Source of the DNA: Diplonema papillatum
Taxonomy: Eukaryota; Euglenozoa; Diplonemea; Diplonemida; Diplonemidae
NCBI GenBank assembly: GCA_030068145.1
Contig: JAPJBO010000482.1
Coordinates: 62,001 to 126,000, forward strand
Direction: 5' to 3'
Length of the DNA: 64,000 nucleotides
The notes beneath the pieces were generated by a model, which worked only from the letters and a program-made list of their open reading frames with translations, was not told the origin of the DNA and did no database searches. Shown piece after piece: positions 36,974 through 48,300 of this stretch; the stretch's first letter is position 1; the number at the start of each line of letters is the position of its first letter. The position numbers and the translations under genes were made by a program.

Positions 36974-38500
36974 TACGGGAAAAGGAGGTTCTCTGAACCA
37001 GAAAAGAACGGTCTCGGAAGATTAGTATACCGTAGTTGGATCAAGTGTTGAACCGTGTACAACCTGGGACACCCCCCGAAAATGGTCCGCCGCCACCGGC
37101 TCGTGCAGCCGCGGGCGAGCCGGACGAACCTTTGGGCTCTCAGCCGCTGACCTGAAGTCTCGAACACACTGTCGAGCGGGACTGGGCCGCCGGTTCCATC
37201 GCCGCGCTCTCAGTTCTTCCGGCGGCCGCGGCACTTTGCTCCGCTGCTTCCCTGCAGTGAATGGCAAGTATTGGCGTAGAAAAGGGATACCCTTTCCTAC
37301 GCCAATACTTCACCAGCACTGGGCGAGCCGGACACTTGCAAACAACGCCAATCACCGTGCGACATTGGTTCTTTTTCGACCGTGTTTCGTGTGAGCAATG
37401 CATTTGCCGGGACTCATAATCAGGAGTTTTGACCGCGTGCCACATGAAGCTTACCAAAGCAGGCGAGTTCCGCTAGTGCGCGCAAACAAAAGAAGGCGCG
37501 CCGTACTTATTTTCTTGAAAGTATGCCAATACTGCAGGGAATCGTTGACTAGACCTCTTGAGTTTGTGCTGACCACGAATTGGGGAGTCGGGAGAACCTA
37601 CAAAGCCAAAAGCAGGACCCCGTTCGTGAGAAAAAGCGAAGAATAAATGTCGAGCGAAGAAAGGTCTTCCAAAATCGGCCGGCCATTACAATTGAAGTGC
37701 AGCTTGCCTGTTGGAAACACGTTGTTGTCGGGACTAAATGACAGTCTGAGTACAGTGCAACTCCGAGCAAAAACTGAAGGAAAATCCTTCACAAAACAAG
37801 TGAAAGGTTCGAGCCCGCAGTTCGGCCATCGGCAGCAGCGCGAGCCCCGCCACCCTGTCCAGTGTCGGCAACGGCTTCCCCAGACGGCGCCGTTTGCAGC
37901 TTTTCGTTTCCTGCGTCCCTCCTATCTTTGTGTAGATGACCGCCTATCCCATCCTCATGTACCTTGTAGATGCACCAACTCAGTGCCGCTGTTTCGTTCA
38001 GTTTAGTCCACGCGCTGCTTTAGCGAAGCTGATGTACAGTTTCAGGCCGACTCGCAGTGTCGGAAATCTCCAGCACCAGAAATACCGTCGTTTTTTTGCC
38101 TTCGCGGGTGTTGGCGGATGCCACCAATGGGCACAGGTACCAGTCGGCCGACGTTCAGTGTTTGTGCCACACACAAGCGCTGCGTTACAGGACACTGTGC
38201 GTGTCCGCAGTCGGGCTAGGGAGGCAGGTTTGGGTGTCTGCAACGGGCAATCTTCTCTCCCGAGCTCCAGAGGTGGAACGCACGGCCAGAATAGGACAAG
38301 AAGGCTCGTGATCAGTAGGCTTAGCGTGTCTACGAAGGAGATGGGTCCTGGCTGCGTTACCATAAACGAAAACCGCAACCATTTCACCGATCTCCTGCAG
38401 CCAACCTTGTACGCTAAAAAAACACGAAACAATCTAAAAAAGCAGGTGTGTGGGGGCACGCGATACCTTGTAAAGAGGTGCAAGTGACGGGGGAGGGGGG
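36974..38500. other. Intergenic DNA with decayed GTPase 3' copy and a hairpin
   Basis: At about 37090-37255 degenerate segments match the GTPase exon 2 tail: GCCACCGGCTCGTGCAGCCG (compare 36655) and GGGCCGCCGGTTCCATCGCC (compare 36827). A 45-base hairpin follows at 37266-37310. The word CGCTAGTGCGCGCAAACAAA at 37472 belongs to repeat family D. The remainder, to 38500, holds nothing recognised. Confidence 0.6.
37266..37310. repeat. 45-base near-perfect hairpin
   Basis: AAGTATTGGCGTAGAAAAGG(G) pairs with its reverse complement across a three-base ATA loop, with one mismatch in 21 pairs. It is not inside any predicted gene. Confidence 0.92.
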
Positions 38501-39984
38501 ATGGACGTGATGAGTCGGCTGCCGGGCAAGGCCGCCATGGGATGTTTGTCGGCCCAGAGACGTGGGCTGGCGGGGTCCGGGTTCGGTGGTTCGAGCCCTT
38601 TGTCGTTCAAGAGTCACCAGTCGGAGCGAGGCATGATTCTCAACGTGTTCATGGGCCCGAAGACAGCGAGGCGCATCCCCCAGAACTACATGGCCTTCAT
38701 GAAAAGGTGCGCACTTCCTTTTCTTTCAGCAAACTGCTTGGGACACAACTGCCGGATAGGTAAGTCTCCTGGAATAGGGTATCCACATTGGGTGAGAGTC
38801 CCGTATTTCCTCGTCAAGCCATGTTGGTTAACGTCTCGCTAGCAGTGGGAATGCTGAGCTATTCGGCAGATATCCCTCTGCAAAAGCTAAATATCACCCG
38901 GAGGCTGATAGCGAACAAGTACAGTGACGGAAAGATGCCAGTTTACGAAACTTGGAAGGGTTAAAGGTCCCTGAACCCGATGCATGGAGCTGGAGATGCG
39001 TTCGAATCTCAATCATTGCTCCTTCACTGGAGGTTATGGTCGAGACGTCCGGACCTATTCGGATCGTCCAAGCTTCTGCTGCCCCCTATTTTGTGTAAAC
39101 ACGCTTACCGTTCAAGTTGCTCTACCAGTCTCTCCAACCAATCCATCAAGGCCGCTCAGAGAGGCGGTCAACCAGAGACACCGTAGGTACATACTGGCCA
39201 CGCATTGCACAATGCCCGGCCCTCGTGTCTCGCAAGAGTAAGCATGACACAGCTGTAATCTGAAAGGGAGACAAGAGGCGCTCTGATTTTCACTCTGTCA
39301 AGGACAAGGCTAATCTGCTGCTTTTCTGCAAGTGTGGTGTCATTGAGCGATCTTGTTCCGGCCGCCATGTGCCCAACTACTCGTCACAGGAATCGAAGAG
39401 GGCACAAGCTGAACGTGCCGACGCTGTACGAGGTGTTCACGGAGCGCATGCGTCCGGAGAAGGACCTGGCGTTCGGCGACAGGTTTTTGTCGAAGCGTTC
39501 GCATGACGTGGATGAGCTGTTCCCGCACCAGGAGAACCCGTACGACGACGGCCGCGACTACAAGATGGGCAACAGAACATTGGTCGAAGACCTCACACCA
39601 CACCTTCTGCACCATGTAGATGACCGTGTGTCTGAAGCCGTCATCAGATACCACGTCGCTTTGGTGGCCAAACACGCCAGCACGGTTGAGGATCTCATGG
39701 TCTACTGTACGCAATGGGGGTGGAGAGAACGCATGGAGTCGCTCTCCTCGCGACTCATCGTGCACCACCTCGTCTTGCTTGCATCGGTCGTCAGCTCTCA
39801 ACACGACCTTCGACAATTCCGCATCGGCAGCACCCAAACACGAGGTTTTGTTTCTCCATCACCCCTTCCTTGAGTTTCATTTGCGAGAACCAGTAACTGC
39901 CTCCTTCGCCCTCCATGCTGCCCCGCAGACACTCAGGTTCCGCTGGTCCGCCACGAGCGCGGCTTAAGGCAGCTGTTCGCCTGA
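38501..39984 (+). CDS. Small protein of unknown function, probably mitochondrial, two or three exons
   Basis: Exon 1 is 38501-38706 and exon 2 starts at 39390. The donor GTGCGC (phase 2) and acceptor CTCGTCACAG fit in phase, giving MAFMKR-NRRGHKLNVPTLYEVF. The N-terminus MDVMSRLPGKAAMGCLSAQR is Arg/Ala/Ser-rich without acidic residues after position 2, as in mitochondrial presequences. The strongly GC-biased part ends near 39580. The 3' structure is ambiguous. An 84-base intron 39845-39928 would end the protein QVPLVRHERGLRQLFA (238 residues); an intron from GTAGAT at 39616 to the same acceptor would end it TLRFRWSATSAA. Both are in phase. I do not recognise the family. Confidence 0.55.
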
Positions 39985-42347
39985 GATTCCGAAGCATTTT
40001 CTTTTTTTGGCAAACATGAAATGCTGGAGGAAATGATAAGCTCGCAGCCGCAAAACCATTGGCGTTTTTACTTGCGTCCTGAGTCCAGGTTTACGTAAAA
40101 AAACGACCAGGCACTGCGTTCAACGAAAACGCTTCCCGCTGTCTTGAAACGAAATGAGTACCCTGCGAAGTATTCGTACTGCACCATGAAAAAATGAACA
40201 AAAAACAGAAGAAAGGCACCTGAACACCCCCCAAAAATCAATAAAGACCGGGCACCGTCCGGGCGAGTGAAATTTAGCTGAGCCACAATCAAACAGGACT
40301 CCTTCGGACATCGTCGGGCGACCGGTTCTTTGCTCTGCCCGGACAGCCTCAGAGCTACGCGTGACGCGGTAAACCTTTGTCATGTCATGGTTGTCATGAC
40401 AAAGGATCCGCAAGGCATTCGCATGCTACTCGAGACCAGCCGAGTGTGATGGACCTTTCTTCGGAGGGGCTCACGCACTCAAAGATCGACTTATACGCAA
40501 GGCATTCGCATACTACTCGAGACCAGCTGAGTGTTCCTCGTGCTGTGGCTTCCTCGCTGGAGGCAAAAGATCGTCAGCCGCGTATTATCGGGCGAGCACT
40601 ATAGGCATCGCATCGCATCCTGCTCCTGACTAGTCGACGGACCGGTCGAACACAACACAATATACGCGGTACTCGTGATTAGCGAAAAGGAGCAACGGCT
40701 TCCTCGCTGGAGGCAGAAGATCGTCAGCCACGCAATTTCGGGCGAGGGTTCGCTGCACTATCGCCATCGCATCGCATCCTGCTCCTGACTGGTCGTACGC
40801 AACGGAACGCGATGCTTGTGATTTGCGAAAATGGGCAACGGCTTCCTCGCTGGAGGCAAAGACCGTCAGCCACGTATTTTTGGGCGAGGGTTCGCTGCAC
40901 TATCGGCATCCATCGCATCCTGCTCCTGACTGGTCGAACGCAACGGAACGCGCTGCTTGTGATTGGCGAAAAAGGAGCAACGACTTCCTCGCTGGAAGCA
41001 AAATGCCGCCAGCCACGTTTTCCCTCGCAAGGACTCGCATGCCCCGCTCTTGGTTAGTGTTCGCAGGTGCCCGGCCGACGGACGGCCGCATGAAGCGGGA
41101 ATGTTGCTCTGTGGAAAGCCGCGTCCTTCTCGTAGGCTTGTTGGCGTGAAACGAGAGGTGTAGAATAAGTGGGGGGAGGCCGCAGCGCTTCAATACTGCT
41201 GTTCCAACCCAACAACGGTGGGAAGACGGCAGCCGCTCCTTCGCGGGGTGTTCACCGGGCAAGGATTCGCTGCACTATCTGCAGACAACCGCTTGGATGG
41301 TGGACGATCGCCCCCAACCAGCGGTTGATCATTTCATCTTAGGGTTGCTGCTGGATACCTTGCCCACCGAAACAAGCGCGGCCGCCTAACCCCAGGCGCA
41401 CACAAGAGCCCCTGGGTGAAGGGGACACTGCCAACTAGCAGAAATGTACTACTGATGGTCCGTTCTCTTCCGCTCGCTTCTTTTCTTGCGTTCGTCGGCG
41501 AAGCGACAAGCGAATAGCGCCTGGTCAGGTGTGAGCATCACGGGGCTTGCCGCGCTGGTGGCAGCACCCACAGAACGCAAGAGAACATCCGGGCAGAGGA
41601 TGAGAATGTCGGTGGGACAGTCTTGGGCGGCGCTAGCGCCCCTGCTGAGGATGTTGCAAGCCTAGCATCCATGCTTCTGTCCGTTTGCGGTACTTGCGTT
41701 GCTGGCTTCCTGAGTTGAACAACGAACTTCTGGTCGTCGTCGGCGCAGGGAACCCGCACATGCTATGGCCAGCGCTGCCATCTGCTGGTGCATCTAGCGT
41801 TGCGCGGCGCGGGATTAGACGTGGGTCGCACATTCTATGATATTCGGCGGGGCACCTCAAGCAGAAACAGCAAGAGGTCGCTATTAACGAAGAACGGGGT
41901 TCTTACCAGACGGGCTTATTGTCCATGCGGGCTCGGAATTTTCAGGATACTGGATATTGGTCTTTCCTGAAAGTGGGAAACCGATGGATCCGCATTGACG
42001 ATACCAATATTGTCGAGATGACAGACGTGAAGATGCAGGAGGCCCCTATCTGACTGCGACAGTACCACCCCGAGCTTACTTCAGCCTGATCACTGAACCG
42101 CGGACACAAAGAGGGAAGAGACGGACCCGAGCGACTGCAAGTCGGTAGAAGCGTCATTGCAGCCCTCCCGCATCCTGCTGCCTGCCGCAAACCCACACAA
42201 CCACGAACTACAGGAAGAGAGGGGGAGGGGTCCGAGGGGAGAGGGGGCTGTAGCAGAGGAGGCTACAAAATACCCAAGGAACCTGCCCTCCCGTCATCAT
42301 TACGAAGATAAGAGCTCCGAAAGTGGCGCGAAGTCGCAGGAGGGGCC
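39985..42347. other. Intergenic DNA containing a tandem array
   Basis: Apart from the array at 40395-41060 nothing is recognised. CATGTCATGGTTGTCATGAC at about 40380 is a small imperfect palindrome. The sequence GAAGTCGCAG eight bases before the ATG at 42348 could be a splice or trans-splice acceptor. Confidence 0.5.
40395..41060. repeat. Tandem array, unit about 130-145 bases, four or more copies
   Basis: Units share GGCTTCCTCGCTGGAGGCA, CGTCAGCCACG, GGGCGAGGGTTCGCTGCACT, CGCATCCTGCTCCTGACT and TTGTGATTNGCGAAAA. The first and last units are incomplete and more diverged. One more related fragment (GGGTGTTCACCGGGCAAGGATTCGCTGCACTATC) sits near 41240-41280. Confidence 0.85.
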
Positions 42348-45300
42348 ATGGCCAGTGAGCGGCGCGGCAGCGCGGCGGCGGATGAGGTGCGGGCGGACGA
42401 TGCGGCGGCGCTGTGGGCGCAGATCGCCGACTTCAAGACCAGCTCCCCGCGCCAGCGGCGCCACGCCGTGCACGTCGTCAACAGGGAGATCGCGCACGGG
42501 TTCCTGCACCCCGCGGTCATGTGCGAGGCAGCCGGGTCCACTGGCGCCTTTTTCGAAGCCGTGGCCTTCTCCCTCGCCCGCCACATCCAAGCCTTCCCGC
42601 ACAAAGCCAACACGAAGCGGATCCCCGGCTGGATCGACCACCGGACCCTGTCCGTCCGATGTACGGTCGCCACACTTAACAAGATCGCGGTCCTCATCAC
42701 GTCGCAGCCCCACCCCTCCCACGGCTCCACCATCCGCGTCGCACTCGCCTGCCTGCTCATTCTCATCAAAATCCTGTCGTGCCACCCGTCGTCGTGGGCG
42801 TCGCTCCCTCCCCCCGCCGACACCGCCGACGACTCGAAGGGCCTGCATACGCCCATCCGCGTCGCCGGCCTCGCTTTCCGCCCCGGCATGCACTCTTCCG
42901 CCGCTGGGCCGTCGCCCCCCTACGCGATGCAGCCGTTTGCGCACCTCGTGTTCAAGACCGTCCGGTGTTTGCTGGACGTGCCGTGGGCGGCGCAGTGGGA
43001 TGAGGGCGACCTGGCGGCGTCGTGTCTGACCGCGCCGGACACGTGGCTGCCGTTCATCGAGTGCCTGCCCATCGCGGCGAGCGCTTGCACCCTCAAAAGC
43101 GGTCCGGAAGAGGCGACGATCGTCCGCGAAGAGTGGGTCGCCAGCATGGGCTCGCTGACCCGCCTCGCGACGGTCAGCGCCGCCAGCGTGCAGCTGCTGG
43201 CGGTGCCCCCGGACGCGGTCGGCAGCCCGGCCGGCGGCACGGCGGCACGCCCCACCATGGAAGCGTGTCTCGACGTCGCGTCGTACCTGCTCGAAGTCAA
43301 CCCCGCCGACTCCGCCCTTCGCGCGAGCAACCTGCTCGTGTCCATTTCGCTCCTCGAGAGCGTGGTCGGGTGCATCGTGCACTGCCTCTCGCACAACAAA
43401 GTGCTGGTCTCGTCGTTCGCCCGCAAGATGGGGTACACCATCATCTCCACGCTGCTCCGGCGGCTCTCCGACGGGCACGACGGCAAACCGCACGACCTCA
43501 TCACCACCGAGCAGCTGCAGCAGGCCGTCCACATTCCTCTCGTGCTCTTGGCGGTATATGCCCGTTCTTTCGCGGTTGCGTTTTTAGTACAAACAATCTT
43601 GTGGGTTGCCCTTCAGTGTATTGTGCAGGCTAAAAAGACGTAGGCAGCGTGTTTTGGTGGTTGGTCAGAATTCCTTACCTGAATACACACAGGGTAAATA
43701 CAAGTGGGAAAACGATCAACCGGCACGCACAAACAAAACGAAGCGCCTGTCTTTTTTTTGTGACAACCAATTTCGCGATAGGCGCAAACTTTCTCGACAG
43801 TGATTGGACAGTCGGGATTGCCGGGGGCGGGTCTCCATGAAGAAGAGAAAAGTAAAGCAAGACCTGCCCCCTGCGCCTGCTGTCTCCGGCTGCTTCGGTA
43901 GACGACACATACTACTACTTTGTTGCTGCATAACAAGTTCAAACTACTACTACTACTTGCGACAAACAATTTCTGCATCCCTGGGGATGTTACAGCTAGA
44001 AAGAACGTTGACAGCGGTTTAACCAGAACACATGTAGGTTAAATCGCACAAACAAAACACTCAAATCAGTGCAGGGACTTTAGTACTTGGTCACCGGCTT
44101 GAGCCCAAAAACCTGGTCTTGGGGCTGCTACGGTGCATGTACATGTCTGTGTGTCTCGAATCGGATGCCTGTGCACGGCGGTTCGCCGTCGGCCTTGGCG
44201 CTGCATTGCACGCGAACAATGTGGTGCACAATGGTTTCCCAACCAATCGGCTGGACATCTCCATGTAGTCCTTTGCCTACTCATTATCCTAATTCGTTGC
44301 CATTCATTCGCCTAATTCCTTGCCTAGTCCTTTGCCTATTCTTAACCCCAATCTGTTGTAAACAAGCAGCCTTCTTCACCCAGCAGAAGCGGGTTCTGCA
44401 AACAGGGTAAAATCTCTTTTCGAAGTGCGTCTCTGACGTCTTGTGCTAATCCTAACTCTTTACTTGGCTCTTTGTCTAAGCAGCAGCCTAGTGCGTTTCC
44501 TAGTCCTATTCATTTTGCTACCCAACGCGTTGCCCAGTCCTATTCATTGCTATAAGCGATTGACCTAATCCTTTGCCTAGTCCATTCATTAGCCCTACCT
44601 TTCTACCAAGTAATAGAGTCTCTTCGAAGTGTGTCTCTATGTGCCCGACCACCGTCCAACCGCAGATCAGCAACGCGCCGATGCTGACAGCGAAGGCGGT
44701 GGAGGAGTTTGCCCGCCTCGGCAGCGCGGCGATCCAAGCGATGGACGAGAGCCGGCCGCGCGACCCATGGCGGCGGCTGTGGGGCGCCGGCGGGCCAGCG
44801 ATGCTGCGGAGCACCGACGACCTGCTGGCCGCCGAAGCCGCGAGCGACGGCCCGTCCGAGATGAGCCTCGCCTTCCGCGCGGCGCACCCCGAAGAGTCCT
44901 GCGACGATCCGTCGGTCTACGACACGATGTCGTCCAACGGAGACTCCCTCAACGGGCAAGACGAGGAGTTCGCCGGGAAGTTCACCGTCCCCGTGAGCCA
45001 CCTCAGCCTCGAAACCTCCGAGCTCCCGTGGTGCAACTGCGAGACCTTCGGGCTCCTGCTGCACGCATTCGCGAAGTGCGACGTCGACTTCCGCTTCCGC
45101 CGCCTGCTCCACCACATCATCCTCTTCACCCTCGTCCGATTCCCGCCGCAGTACCTCCGGCAGCAGGACTCGGACGCCCTGTGGAACCACCACCCCATCC
45201 TGCAGATCTCGGTTGTTTACCACACCGACATGGACGCCGGGATGCAGAACGCGTTCCTTTCCTGCGTGTTCGGCCTCTTCGGGTACACGCTGAAGCGGGT

Positions 45301-48300
45301 GAACGAGTTGATCGCCGACGGCGGCAACCGGGCGACGGGCGCCGCGCTGCTGGAGCAGGCGTTTCTTTTCGACCTGTCCAGCGTCGTCGCGCTGCTGCAG
45401 CCGCCCGGCGACGACGGGTGCCAGCTGACGCTCGCGGCGGAGGGCTGCGGCCGGTGGTTCCTGTCGGGGATCGAACGGGTGCTCGCGCTGGTCGTCCGGC
45501 TGCAGAACGACCTCTCGGCGTCCGGGATTTACATCGCCCTGCGGAAGGCGCACGTCTGCGAGACGATCGCCGGGCTGTTGGAGTCCGGGTTCGGGTGGAA
45601 CAACCAGGCATTCATCTCGAAGCTGCTCTCTGTCCTGTATCACCAGTGCAAGACCGACCCTTCGAGCACCCGCCACCTCCTCGACCACTGCCACCACGTC
45701 CTCCACAGGCTGTACGCCCTGTTGATCTACCTCACCCCCAAGAACCCCACCTCCCACGTCCACTTCAACTCGGTGCTGCCCGTTCTCTCCCTGATCAGCG
45801 GCCATCACAACATCATCGGCGACCTGCTGGTCCTCCTCGAAATCGCGCCCGTCGGGCTTTCCCCCGACGAGGTCGTGTCTGTCCTCGCGGAGAGGATTCG
45901 CTGCCCGCACTGCGCGAGCGCCGATGCGAAGAACGAGAAGAAGGCAGGGTTGGGGAACCCGGACACGGGGGTCCCGACGGACGTCGGCTACTCGACCGCG
46001 AGGTGTCGGCACCGGCAACACGCCGGGCTGAAGCCGCAGGTGCCAGCGAGCGTCGAGATCGTGAAGGAGTCGCCCTTGAAGAAGGCCGTCGCGCGACGCG
46101 CCATCAGCGGCGCGGCCCTGCGGCTGCTCCACACGGTCGCAGCCACCCCTGCGAACTTCCGCACCTCGAACGGCTTCTCGCGCATGGGCGACATCTGCGA
46201 ACGCGACGCGCTCACCGCGCGCAGCCTCGCCCAAGTATCCCTGGAGTCCCTGTCTCCCGGCGAGTTCCTCGGGGTCCCCCCGGGCACGCCCGCAGACGCG
46301 GTCGTCGCCCGGCAGCTCGAAGCCTTCAAGGAGTCCGAGGAGTCGGAGGAGGACGACAAAGACTTGCTGTGGCACCTGCACGGCAACATCTTGCTGTACC
46401 TCGCGGTCGTCACCGCCGCGTCAAGTAAAGGGGGCGCGACGGCGTTCGAAGAGGCCGGGATGGGCCGGAGGCTGGACAACATATTCACGAGCGCCACCCA
46501 TGTCGCCCTGCCCGCCAGCCGGCTGCTCCTCAGCTTGGGGCTGCTCCGGCTGTCGGTCCACGCGACGTCAGTCCCCGTACCCGACCCGGACAGCTGCATC
46601 GAATCAGCGGTCCCGTATCACGACGCCGCCCCGGAGATTCGGTTCGAGCTGCCGGCGGACAAGCACCAGTCGTGGTTCATCCAGCACCCTTCGACACTCG
46701 TCGCCGCGCTGACCATGAACACCCCCGTCAACGGCGACCCGGAGGAGTGGTGGGATATGTCGAGCACGATGCTGCGCCACCTCCTCGGCGTGGTCGGGAA
46801 GCTGGTCGCAGTCACCGTCCACAACGCCGTCGAGCTCCACAACCACGACTTCGTCTCGAAGATCCTGCGGACGCTCCTCCTCCCGTGCAAGCAGGCCGGC
46901 GACTCGGTGCTGACCGAGGCGCTGTTTTCTGTGGTCCGTGACGTCGGAAAACACCACTGCTCGACCGCCGACGTGCGGACGATGCTGCAGTACGCGATCG
47001 ACGACTACCTCGGCAAATGGTGCATCGGCACGTTCCGGGCGTGGACCGAGGCGGAGAGCCCGGCGAAGGCCGGCCCGCAGCACTTCCTCGCGTTTCCGAA
47101 CCGGCGCGACTCGAACGACACGCTGCTCGCGCCGGTCGCGGTGCTGCCGAAGCTGGCGTGCTCGCCGTGGCCGCTGCCCGGCAAGGGGTGCACGACGTCC
47201 TTCTGGATCCGGTTCGAAGCCCTGAAAAACGCGCCGGTGGCCTACGTGTCGGCGGTGAGCACCTTCACTAACGAGGACGCCGTGAGCATGACCATCGACA
47301 TGTGCCTCGACAGCCACCCCGCCGACGGCAACGCAGCCCTCGTGTTCCGCGTTGCGTCCGCCGACGACAACGAGGGCACCGCGGTCGCCATGTACACAGC
47401 CACCCCCGAGCAGCTGCACCGCCTCGAGCCCTACCAGTGGTACCACGTCGCCGTCACGCACAGCTTAGACGTGCAAGAGCGAGGCGTGGTCCACACGTTC
47501 GAAGTCAAACTCAACGGCGGGCTGAAACCCGGCACCGAAGGCGTCGCGCAGGTTACCGTCCTCAGCGACCGAAAAGAACGGTTCAAACGCTTCGCCCGGA
47601 AAGGCGGTAAACTGTCGTGCCTGGTCATGGGCGCGTCGCTCATCGAATACCTGTATCTCTCGCCTGCATCCGGGGGAGATTCCTCCGTGCAGCGGGTCAT
47701 CGGTCTGCTGGAGGCGGATGCAGACGAGATCCAGGAAGCCATGGGCGGCATGGGCAGCAGCTGCTTCGCGAGCGTGCAGATCGGCACGCTGATGCTCTTC
47801 TGGGGCGGGCTGACCAAGTGGCAGGTGCACCTACTGCACAGCGTCGGGAGGAACTACTGCGGCGACTTGCAGGAGGCCATGAGCAATTACCACGCGCTCG
47901 GCGTCCTGACGTCGGAGGTGTGCGCCACGAAGGACGTCGCCCTGAGGGAAGCAGCGTCGCACTGGCACTCGAACGTAGTGGCAATGGCAGACGGGATCCG
48001 ACCGACTCGAAACGCGGATAGACACTCCGATTTCGCCGACAAGTTGATCATGCTGGTCAGCGCGAAGAACAGCCGTTCGTTCGTCGCATCGAAGATCGTG
48101 TTCGGCCTGCGGGATAGAGTCAGGACGTCGCTGCCGGCGGCCAACTCGAACCTGAACAACACTTCGTCCACTTCCAAGTCGATCCCTCCAGACAACCGGA
48201 AAGCGATCGGCAACAGAGACCACCACCCGCAGTTCACCGCGGCTTCGAATTCCAACTACTCGTTCAGTTACCCGACGGCCCATTCGAACTCGTTCGCGCG

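Noticed and set aside
35476-37167. Minus-strand frames opposite the GTPase exon 2
   Set aside because: Shadow of the YQH repeats; the + strand frame continues the G domain in phase.
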